A stretch of 6,769 nucleotides of DNA, from NCBI GenBank assembly GCA_002495235.1, contig DAEG01000066.1, positions 3,721 through 10,489 of the forward strand, given 5' to 3'. Shown here one piece after another: positions 1 to 6,100 of this stretch. Under the pieces are notes generated by a model, which saw only the letters and a program-made list of their open reading frames with translations, ran no database searches and had not been told where the DNA came from. The stretch is from Euryarchaeota archaeon UBA287 (GTDB lineage: Archaea; Thermoplasmatota; UBA186; UBA287). Every line of letters starts with the position of its first letter. Within the stretch, counting starts at the first letter, position 1. Made by a program: the position numbers and the translations under genes.

Positions 1-548
1 AGCTCCACCAACTTGTACATCAGCTCGGCAAAGCTCTCAAAGAACTCTCTCACAGGATCCGCCTTTTCCCCCACTAGGCTTATCCCAACTCCGAACAGGA
101 TGGCAAAGAAGATTATCGGCAGCATGTCGCCCCTTGCCATGGAGTCTATGATATTCTTTGGAACTATATTGACGAGCACCTCAACGATCGAGGGCTGGGA
201 GACCACCGCGGTCTTTGCATACTCCAGGGACATCCCTATCCCCGGCTTTATGGCGATGGCCACGGCGAGGGCTATCATCACCGCCACAACGCTCGTTGCG
301 ATGTAGAGAATGAAAGTGAGGATCCCCACACGGGCAAGCCTCTTCAGGTCTATGGCGACCACGCCGACGACCAGCGTTGAGAACACCAGAGGCACGACCA
401 GCATCTGCAGAAGCCTGAGAAATACGTCACCAAAGGGCTTCAGAATGTCCGTAACCCTGATCCCAGCCACCTGACTCTGCCCTAAGACGGCACCAAACGC
501 TATCCCAGCAACAAAACCCGCAAGGATCCACCAGACAAGCCCCTTCAT
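1..548 (-). CDS. Glutamate/dicarboxylate:cation symporter (SDF/DAACS family), N-terminal part
   Basis: Seen: from the ATG at 548-546 the frame is open to the window edge for 182 codons. The protein is very hydrophobic, with about four membrane segments (residues 4-22, 45-63, 75-99 and 140-158). It shows the family block KPFGDVFLRLLQMLVVP at 37-53 and a second block, NIVP...LPIIFFAILFG, at 127-153. Both resemble the corresponding parts of the Pyrococcus transporter GltPh. Known: this family imports aspartate, glutamate or C4-dicarboxylates with Na+ or H+ across the cytoplasmic membrane, as trimers of about 400-425 residues. The missing C-terminal half would hold hairpins HP1 and HP2 and the NMDGT motif that bind substrate and cation, so specificity cannot be read here. 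Start choice: only three residues precede the first membrane helix and no Shine-Dalgarno sequence is visible, but a TATA-like box lies about 26 bp upstream, which fits a leaderless mRNA. It is transcribed divergently from the aminotransferase gene. Confidence 0.93.
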   Translation of the reverse strand, partial: MKGLVWWILAGFVAGIAFGAVLGQSQVAGIRVTDILKPFGDVFLRLLQMLVVPLVFSTLVVGVVAIDLKRLARVGILTFILYIATSVVAVMIALAVAIAIKPGIGMSLEYAKTAVVSQPSIVEVLVNIVPKNIIDSMARGDMLPIIFFAILFGVGISLVGEKADPVREFFESFAELMYKLVE

Positions 549-567
549 GGCATATGAAAGAGAGCAT

Positions 568-580
568 CATAAATAAACAT
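568..580. promoter_or_regulatory. Shared TATA-like box of a divergent, probably leaderless, promoter pair
   Basis: On the minus strand, 577-570 reads TTTATTTA, one mismatch from the archaeal TATA consensus TTTATATA. Its centre is about 25.5 bp from the symporter ATG at 548. The bases just upstream (584-578, CGCAATG on the minus strand) resemble a TFB recognition element. On the plus strand the same bases read TAAATAAA, a poorer match, centred about 26.5 bp before the GTG at 600. Archaeal TATA boxes normally centre about 26-27 bp before the transcription start, so both transcripts could begin at or very near their start codons. Neither gene has a Shine-Dalgarno sequence. This is inferred from spacing and sequence only. 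Confidence 0.6.
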
Positions 581-599
581 TGCGGGTCTGCCTCTCTTT

Positions 600-1946
600 G
601 TGCCAGAAGGTGAGATAAGTCTATCACAGAAAGTGATAAGAGATGACATCGAGAATACACTCATGGAGCTCAAAAGATCTAAAGAGTATTTTGAGAGGGC
701 TGAGAAGGTCATGCCCGCAGGGATAAACTATGCCATAAGATGGCTAGATCCGCATCCGGTGTACATGCATGAGGGACACGGCTCAATAGTGACTGACGTT
801 GACGGCAATGTCTACACAGACTACTGGATGGGACACGGAGCGCTCATCCTGGGGCACGCACGCAGGGAGGTCGTTGATTCGCTGAAGGCGAGAGCCGAGC
901 TGGGCACACATCTGGGCTTTCCGAACGAGCCTATGGTGGAGCTTGCGGAGAGGATAGTGTCCATAGTTCCGAACGTTGACATGGTTCGGTTCACAAACTC
1001 TGGCACTGAGGCGAACATGTACGTAACAAGGCTCGTGAGGGCCTTCACCCACCGTGAGGTCATAGGAAAGATGGAGGGGGGATGGCACGGCGGCTTTGAC
1101 TCGCTGCAGAAGGGAGTGCACCTACCGTTCGATGGAAAGGAAAGCGCGGGACTGCCTGACTCACAGACGTCAGACACCGTGCTGATAAGGTTCAATGACG
1201 AGGATTCTCTGAAAGATACCTTTGAGAGCCATGAGCTCGCGGCCGTTGTCGTTGAACCCGTGCTCGGCACAGGAGGGATAGTCCCTGCGGAGAAGAGCTG
1301 GCTCCGGCTGCTCAGAAGGCTGTGCGACGAGAGCGGGACACTCCTGATATTTGACGAAGTGATAACCGGTTTCAGGATTGCCCTCGGCGGTGGGCAGGAG
1401 TACCTCGGAGTTAACGCGGATCTTGTCGTCATGGGTAAGATCATGGGCGGCGGGATGCCCGTTGGCGCTTTCGGCGGGAGCAGAGAGATCATGTCACTTC
1501 TGGACCACAGGAACAAGAGGAGGGACGAGGTGGTATTCCATGGCGGCACGTTCGCGGCAAATCCGATGACGATGACCGCGGGTCTTGAGACCATAGAGAT
1601 ACTGGAAAAAGAAAAGCCATACGGGCTGTTCGAAAGGGAGACAGAGGAGACTGCCAGAAAGCTGGAGGATCTAGGCAAGGACAGGGGGATAAACGTCTCT
1701 GTGACCCACGCTCCGGCGGTCTTTGCAGTCCATTTCATGGATCGAAAGCCGAGGAACGCCTCAGAAACCTACAGTGGGGACAGAGGCAGGACAGAGAGGC
1801 TGCATCAGTGGATGTTAAAGAACGGGATAATATACGTGGGCAAGGACATGGCACATTTCTTCCTGTCAACGGCGCACAGCCAGGAGGAGATAGACCGTCT
1901 TGTGGACGTCTTTGACTCTTTTCTGCTTGAGGAAAAGAAGAGATAA
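600..1946 (+). CDS. Class III (GSAM-like) PLP-dependent aminotransferase
   Basis: A 448-residue cytosolic PLP enzyme. Seen: SGTEA at 134-138 (cofactor phosphate binding), GGWHGG at 160-165, EP at 219-220, FDEVITGFR at 251-259 with D252 for the pyridine nitrogen, GKIMGGGMPVGAFGG at 279-293 with K280 as the Schiff-base lysine, and HGGTFAANP at 314-322. Known: this layout and R47 (AIRW) match the glutamate-1-semialdehyde aminomutase (HemL) branch. Against HemL: the gating-loop AGSG signature after the WHG motif is absent, the ring-stacking Tyr is Trp162, and the C-terminal FEAGFLS-type motif with the GSAM active-site Glu reads MAHFFLS at 417-423. No other haem gene is present. A related aminotransferase, beta-amino-acid transaminase or amino-acid racemase is as likely, and the divergent glutamate-type symporter fits amino-acid use. 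Start: GTG at 600 lies about 26 bp after a TATA-like box; GTG 633 and ATG 663 are alternatives. The stop is 7 bp from the convergent amylase stop. Confidence 0.9.
   Translation: MPEGEISLSQKVIRDDIENTLMELKRSKEYFERAEKVMPAGINYAIRWLDPHPVYMHEGHGSIVTDVDGNVYTDYWMGHGALILGHARREVVDSLKARAELGTHLGFPNEPMVELAERIVSIVPNVDMVRFTNSGTEANMYVTRLVRAFTHREVIGKMEGGWHGGFDSLQKGVHLPFDGKESAGLPDSQTSDTVLIRFNDEDSLKDTFESHELAAVVVEPVLGTGGIVPAEKSWLRLLRRLCDESGTLLIFDEVITGFRIALGGGQEYLGVNADLVVMGKIMGGGMPVGAFGGSREIMSLLDHRNKRRDEVVFHGGTFAANPMTMTAGLETIEILEKEKPYGLFERETEETARKLEDLGKDRGINVSVTHAPAVFAVHFMDRKPRNASETYSGDRGRTERLHQWMLKNGIIYVGKDMAHFFLSTAHSQEEIDRLVDVFDSFLLEEKKR
1928..1944 (-). terminator. Possible pyrimidine-rich terminator of the mal operon
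   Basis: Starting about 10 bases after the amylase stop codon, the minus strand reads ATCTCTTCTTTTCCTC, a pyrimidine-rich stretch. Archaeal RNA polymerase often terminates at T-rich tracts without a hairpin. Because the genes converge with a 7-bp gap, this tract lies inside the 3' end of the aminotransferase gene. No stem-loop was seen. The call rests on composition and position alone. Confidence 0.25.
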
Positions 1947-1953
1947 CGCGATG

Positions 1954-4008
1954 CTATGCCCTCTCTAGGATCGTGGCCTTCAGTGGTGGCATCCTCACGC
2001 TACCCTCTAACGCCTGAGAGCCTGATTTCCATCTGCCTCCGGGTAACATGAACTCCTGCGAGGAGTAACCGTTGTTTGCCACGACCAGAACGTCCTCGCC
2101 CCTGAAGAATGAGAGCACACTGCCATCGCTTTTGTAGAGAGAGATGGAGTTGCTCTCCAGCTGGGGCATAGATTCCCGCATGCGAGATAACTTACCGAAG
2201 TACGAGAACACCTCTGTGTTTTTCTCATCCCATTGTATCGGATACCTCTCTGAATCGTAATGCTCTTTTTCACCCGTGATGCCTCTCTCGTCACCCTGGA
2301 ATATCACCGGTGTTCCAGGCATGGCGAACAGCAGCGTCTCGAGCAACTCAAGCCTCAGAATCCCAATTGCTCTCGGTTTTTCGCCTAAATTACCACCGCC
2401 GAGATCCGTCAGCAGCCTTCCAGTATCATGGGTGCTCACTACGTTGAAGCCCATCCCGTAGACGTTCTCCCCGTAGGCTGAGAAGTACTCACCAAGCGCG
2501 TAAAAGGCGCTCTCGGCACTCATAGTCCCGTTCGCGAAGGGTAGTAGTATGTTCCTTCCCAGGGCGTAGTTCATCAGCGAGTCGAACTGGTCACCCTGAA
2601 GCCAGGAAGGATCCAAGCTCCAGATCTCACCAACGACATAGGCGTTCGGGTGCTCTTTCTTTACGCGCTCTCTCAAACCTGCAAAGAACGCGTGCGCATC
2701 CGTAACCTCGTTAGGGACATCTATGCGCAGACCGTCAAAACCGAAATCCAGCCAGTGATCAACAACGCCGTATAGATACTCCTTTACCTCTTCATTTGTG
2801 TGGTTCAGTTTTGGCAGTGTTGGAACCCCCCACCAGCACTCGTAGGCCTCAGCATCACCCGGCTCAAACGGGTACGCCTTTATGAAATACCAGTCCCAGT
2901 ATCCGCTGCTCCTGCCGTTCTTTATGATATCCTGAAAGGCGAAGAAACCTATACCAGTGTGATTGGGAACAAAGTCAAAGAGCACTCGCATGCCCCTTCT
3001 GTGTGCTTCATTCAGCAGTGTTTTGAGGCTCGCATTATCCCCGAATTTTTTTGAGGGGGAGAGATAATCGTATGTGTCGTATCCGTGTGCGCTGCCGGCC
3101 TCGAATATCGGGTTCATGTATATCGTTTTTACTCCTATGACATCAAGGTAATCCAGCTTTTCGGTTATGCCCTCTATGTCTCCCCCGAAGTACTGATGAC
3201 AGCACAGCAGGGGTGTCGCAGGATCGCTCCAATCGCTTAGTACAGGCTCAACTCCCATGCCATAATTGTACTCATCGCACTCCAGCGCAAAAGCGTCGTT
3301 GCTCTCGTTCCCGTTGAAAAACCGCTCCGGGAATATCTGGTATGTTATGCCATCATCAGCCCACGGCACCTCTCTGAACGTGAGGTTGCTCATGCTCCCG
3401 CTACGCAGTGTTTCCTCATCGCCGTGCTTTATGCGTATAGTGTACTCTGCGCCAAAAGGCACAGATGATCTCCACATCTCTGACGCTGAGGTCCATAGCT
3501 GCTTCTCCATCGGATAGCTGCCATTGGGCGTGATCACTTCAGCGCCATCTACGGAGCCCCTTGGCACCTTTACCCTGATTACGGCTTTCCCCTCTGAGAG
3601 ACAAAGATATGTTGGATCCGCACCATTGTGTACTGCGTAAAACCCTCCCTGCTCAACGATGCGGTAGGCGTTCTTTCCGCCAAATCCGTCATCCTCATAG
3701 CCTTCTGCCTCCAAGTCGAATGGCTTTCCGTAGTGCCCTGTGGACATGTCCTGCACCCAATTGCCATTTATGAAATACTTGTAGAGGTGCTTTCCTGGTT
3801 CAAGGCATACGGTTATACTCCATACATAACCCTGCTTTTCCATTGGCCATTCGTTCCAGCCATTGAAGGATCCTCTCAGGCTGACCGAATCTACAACCTC
3901 TCCCGTGACAGGCACGAAAGTGAATGTCACCTCCACTTTGCCTTCTTCGCACTGTGCAATAACCGGCGCTATAAGAACTAAAGCTAGCAGGATCGCCTTT
4001 GCTCTCAT
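1954..4008 (-). CDS. Secreted GH13 neopullulanase/cyclomaltodextrinase-type alpha-amylase
   Basis: A 684-residue exported glycosidase that cuts alpha-1,4 (perhaps also alpha-1,6) bonds in starch, pullulan or cyclodextrins. Seen: a signal peptide at 1-18 (MRAK, hydrophobic core, then PVIA); a CBM48/AMPK-like beta domain at about 24-118 with SLRGSFNGW at 43-51; a CBM34-like N-domain at about 130-210; the catalytic barrel from ITYQIFPERFFNG at 221-233 to about 610; then a short beta C-domain. Catalytic regions: I DFVPNH 345-350; II GLRIDVPNE 426-434, nucleophile D430; III GEIW 460-463, acid/base E461; IV NVVSTHD 522-528, D528. LPKLN at 398-402 matches the region V MPKLN signature of the neopullulanase subfamily, against the QPDLN of oligo-1,6-glucosidases. 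All catalytic residues are intact. Start: the ATG at 4008 overlaps the malG stop as ATGA and leads straight into the signal peptide; the frame is open 37 codons further upstream inside malG, but that extension would bury the signal. It is the last gene of malEFG-amylase. There are seven Cys, and Cys20 follows the likely cleavage site. Confidence 0.92.
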   Translation of the reverse strand: MRAKAILLALVLIAPVIAQCEEGKVEVTFTFVPVTGEVVDSVSLRGSFNGWNEWPMEKQGYVWSITVCLEPGKHLYKYFINGNWVQDMSTGHYGKPFDLEAEGYEDDGFGGKNAYRIVEQGGFYAVHNGADPTYLCLSEGKAVIRVKVPRGSVDGAEVITPNGSYPMEKQLWTSASEMWRSSVPFGAEYTIRIKHGDEETLRSGSMSNLTFREVPWADDGITYQIFPERFFNGNESNDAFALECDEYNYGMGVEPVLSDWSDPATPLLCCHQYFGGDIEGITEKLDYLDVIGVKTIYMNPIFEAGSAHGYDTYDYLSPSKKFGDNASLKTLLNEAHRRGMRVLFDFVPNHTGIGFFAFQDIIKNGRSSGYWDWYFIKAYPFEPGDAEAYECWWGVPTLPKLNHTNEEVKEYLYGVVDHWLDFGFDGLRIDVPNEVTDAHAFFAGLRERVKKEHPNAYVVGEIWSLDPSWLQGDQFDSLMNYALGRNILLPFANGTMSAESAFYALGEYFSAYGENVYGMGFNVVSTHDTGRLLTDLGGGNLGEKPRAIGILRLELLETLLFAMPGTPVIFQGDERGITGEKEHYDSERYPIQWDEKNTEVFSYFGKLSRMRESMPQLESNSISLYKSDGSVLSFFRGEDVLVVANNGYSSQEFMLPGGRWKSGSQALEGSVRMPPLKATILERA

Positions 4009-5210
4009 TCCTTCAGACCCCCCATTGTGAGGCCACTCCTTATGTATCTCTGGGACACCATGAACATTATCGCCGGCGGAATGGCAAATATCAGCGCTGT
4101 AGCAGCAAATCTGTTCCATGGAACGCTGCGCATGTTCTGTAGCGTCACGTACAGATACACCGACAGAGGCGTGTTAGCTCCACTCAGGAACAGGTTAGCA
4201 AGAACGAGCTCTGTCCAGCCTGCCATGAAAGCAAAGATGGCAACAGTGGCTATGCCAGGCAGCGCTATTGGTAATATTATGTATCTCAGCGTCTGAAGAT
4301 AGCCCGCACCGTCGACAAATGCCGCCTCATCGAAATCGAAGGATATCGAATCAAGGTAGGTCTTCAGTAACCATGTGTTGTATGGCACGGAGCCTGCGCT
4401 GTACACTAAGGCCATTGACACGAGATTGTTCATGAAATTCAGCCTTATCAGTAGGCCGTATAGCGCGATCAGACCGGCGATGCCGAGACCTCCGGAGACC
4501 TGAGTGAACATGAGATAGAAATAGAGCACGTGCTCCTTTCCGGCAAATCTCAGTCTTGAGAAAGAATACGCACCGGGTATCACCAGGATCAGGCTGAATA
4601 CGACCGTAAGGACAGCAAGTATGAGGCTGTTCCTCATGTATTGCCACACATCACCGCCGACCTTTGCCACTCTTATGGACCGGAAGTTCTCCATCTCGAC
4701 CTCAACGTTTTCCGCCTGAACTACCACATCGCTCATTTCCGGCTCGCCATCAGCACTCTCGGCTGTGTAATCCGCTATGCTAACGCTCATCGTCGTGCTG
4801 GCACTGGCGCTCCTCACACGGACATAATCGCCACGGACTATTGAATCCTCCCTCTCCTCCCCCCCCCTGTGTTCAACGATCTCCGGCTCCATGAGATCTA
4901 AGGTAACACCACCCACGATGCTCAATGTGCAGTTATTCAGGACCACTTCGCTGCCGCCTTTTATTATGCGAGCGCTCTGTGCCTCTATCAGCGCCTGGTC
5001 ACCTCTGGCTGTGCCTTCCGTGTGTCCTATGAGGATATCTCTGTAGTTGTCAAGAGTGGCGTCACCGGGCACAAGCTCAATCTCCGTGGTTGCCAGAGTG
5101 CCCTGCGGCTTCAGTGAGATCTCGAACATGTAATATACAGGAAAAAGAATGGCAAATAGTAGCGCTATAGCTATGAGAGTGAAAACCACATAACGAAAAC
5201 GCTTTCTCAT
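4005..5210 (-). CDS. malG: Maltodextrin ABC transporter permease MalG with a large external-loop insertion
   Basis: A 401-residue inner component of a carbohydrate-uptake (CUT1) ABC importer; it pairs with MalF to form the membrane channel. Seen: TM1 at about 7-29; the usual pre-TM2 motif LDNYRDILIG at 53-62; then about 120 extra residues; then YMRNSLILA at 191-199 entering TM2; further segments at about 230-255, 257-275, 311-342 and 368-388. The cytoplasmic EAA loop that docks on the ATPase is EAAFVDGAGY...LP at 295-314, with its invariant Gly at 301. E. coli MalG has about 296 residues, and the size difference is almost all the insertion (63-184). The insertion is rich in Val, Ser, Glu and Asp, looks beta-strand forming, and should face outside. 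Its coding strand carries a run of nine G at 4867-4859. The start overlaps the malF stop as ATGA and has a good Shine-Dalgarno sequence; the stop overlaps the amylase start in the same way. The sugar substrate is inferred from the amylase neighbour. Confidence 0.92.
   Translation of the reverse strand: MRKRFRYVVFTLIAIALLFAILFPVYYMFEISLKPQGTLATTEIELVPGDATLDNYRDILIGHTEGTARGDQALIEAQSARIIKGGSEVVLNNCTLSIVGGVTLDLMEPEIVEHRGGEEREDSIVRGDYVRVRSASASTTMSVSIADYTAESADGEPEMSDVVVQAENVEVEMENFRSIRVAKVGGDVWQYMRNSLILAVLTVVFSLILVIPGAYSFSRLRFAGKEHVLYFYLMFTQVSGGLGIAGLIALYGLLIRLNFMNNLVSMALVYSAGSVPYNTWLLKTYLDSISFDFDEAAFVDGAGYLQTLRYIILPIALPGIATVAIFAFMAGWTELVLANLFLSGANTPLSVYLYVTLQNMRSVPWNRFAATALIFAIPPAIMFMVSQRYIRSGLTMGGLKE
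4859..4867 (-). repeat. G9 homopolymer within malG
   Basis: Nine consecutive C on the plus strand read as nine G on the malG coding strand and encode the end of Arg115, Gly116, Gly117 and the start of Glu118. It is the longest single-base run noticed in the window and lies in the part encoding the extra external loop. Such runs are prone to slippage, but in this read the frame is intact. Confidence 0.9.
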
Positions 5211-6100
5211 TTGCTCCCCTCCTGTATCCTCGTTATTCTCATCGCAACGTACATGTACACCGCAAGAAAGATTATCGCTATCATCATGGCCGCCGCTGCT
5301 CTGCCGTAGTGCGGTATGGATGAAGCAAAGCCCTTCCTGTATCCGTAAAGAAGCAGGAACCGATCCTCAAAGAGCGCAGAATTGAATATGAAGGGGACCA
5401 TAAAGAACTGAAAGCTCGCAGCGCTTGTCAGTATGGTCGCAAATGCTATCGGCTTTCCTGCTATGGGCAGTATTATCCTGAACATCCTCTGGAAGTAGCC
5501 AGCGCCGTCTATTATGGATGCCTCCACATGGCTCTGTGAAACGGACTGCAGGGCAGAGGTTATCACAGTCATCATGAAAGGGTACGCAAGCCAGGTCTCT
5601 ATAACCACCATAGCAAAAAAAGCGGGGTTGGCCTCTATTGTCCAGGCAGGGAGCTCAGAGACGCCAAAACTCTTCAGCAATATGTTCACTGGACCTAACA
5701 CCGGGTCGAACATGAAGCGCCAGATGGAGACCGAAAACAGCAGTGGAAGAGCCCACGGGATCATGAGCAGCCCCCTGTAGACCGGCTTTCCCACCACCCA
5801 CTTCGAGCCATAGACCAGAGAGAGCACGACACCAAACACGAGTTTGGTCAGAACGCTCACGGCAACAAAGATCCATGTCCACAGGAATGCATTCCTGAAC
5901 CCAGGATCGTTCACGATCCAGACGTAGTTCTCAAAGCCCGTGAATGCCAGGTTTCGGGTAACCTCCAGGGGAAAATTGCCTATCTGAGCATCCGTGAATG
6001 ACAGGTATATCGAATAGGCTATGGGATAGAGATTGAAAAAGAGGAATGTACCCATCCCGGGCAGTATCAGAAGCAGCGCAGCAATGGTGGTCCTCTTCAT
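5207..6100 (-). CDS. malF: Maltodextrin ABC transporter permease MalF
   Basis: A 297-residue membrane permease of the CUT1 ABC family, the partner of MalG in the channel. Seen: six hydrophobic segments at about 5-31, 69-98, 108-130, 158-182, 208-240 and 265-290; the N-terminal family pattern LPGMGTFLFFNLYPIAYSIY (13-32) followed by SFTD; FENYVWIVNDPGF at 56-68; and the EAA loop EASIIDGAGY...ILP at 193-212 with Gly at 199, which contacts the ATPase. Known: E. coli MalF has two extra N-terminal helices and a large periplasmic P2 domain (514 residues in all); this protein has the short form usual in other CUT1 systems. The ATG at 6100 overlaps the malE stop as ATGA, with a weak AGAGGA about 10 bases upstream; its own stop overlaps the malG start. 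Trehalose, maltose and maltodextrin permeases cannot be told apart by sequence, so the name follows from the amylase downstream. Confidence 0.92.
   Translation of the reverse strand: MKRTTIAALLLILPGMGTFLFFNLYPIAYSIYLSFTDAQIGNFPLEVTRNLAFTGFENYVWIVNDPGFRNAFLWTWIFVAVSVLTKLVFGVVLSLVYGSKWVVGKPVYRGLLMIPWALPLLFSVSIWRFMFDPVLGPVNILLKSFGVSELPAWTIEANPAFFAMVVIETWLAYPFMMTVITSALQSVSQSHVEASIIDGAGYFQRMFRIILPIAGKPIAFATILTSAASFQFFMVPFIFNSALFEDRFLLLYGYRKGFASSIPHYGRAAAAMMIAIIFLAVYMYVAMRITRIQEGSK
5215..5223 (-). promoter_or_regulatory. Strong Shine-Dalgarno site for malG
   Basis: The minus strand reads AGGAGGGGA, ending five bases before the malG ATG at 5210 and lying inside the last codons of malF. It pairs well with the CCUCC core at the 3' end of 16S rRNA and confirms the overlapping ATG as the malG start. 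It contrasts with the two divergent genes at 548 and 600, which show no such site, as expected for internal operon genes versus leaderless first genes. Confidence 0.65.

Noticed and set aside
427..660. Minus-strand open frame across the divergent promoter
   Set aside because: It overlaps the symporter start, the TATA-like element and the aminotransferase start, and its Cys/Trp-rich product resembles no protein family.
821..1738. Long minus-strand open frame (305 codons) opposite the aminotransferase
   Set aside because: It is antisense to a gene with clear family motifs; its product is dominated by Ser/Pro/Thr runs without any recognisable domain, as expected from the complement of a codon-biased gene.
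3046..3052. A7 run on the amylase coding strand as a programmed frameshift site
   Set aside because: It encodes an ordinary Lys-Lys pair (KKF) inside a conserved part of the barrel, and the frame continues normally with all catalytic residues after it.
3628..3981. Plus-strand open frame of 117 codons opposite the amylase N-terminus
   Set aside because: It lies wholly antisense to conserved carbohydrate-binding and signal-peptide coding sequence, has no promoter or ribosome site, and shows no domain.
4009..4119. Upstream extension of the amylase by 37 codons
   Set aside because: It would lie inside malG and place 37 polar residues before the signal peptide; the ATG at 4008 overlaps the malG stop exactly as at the other two operon junctions.
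5615..5621. T7 run on the malF coding strand as a terminator
   Set aside because: It encodes Phe-Phe within a membrane segment in mid-gene; nothing else suggests termination there.
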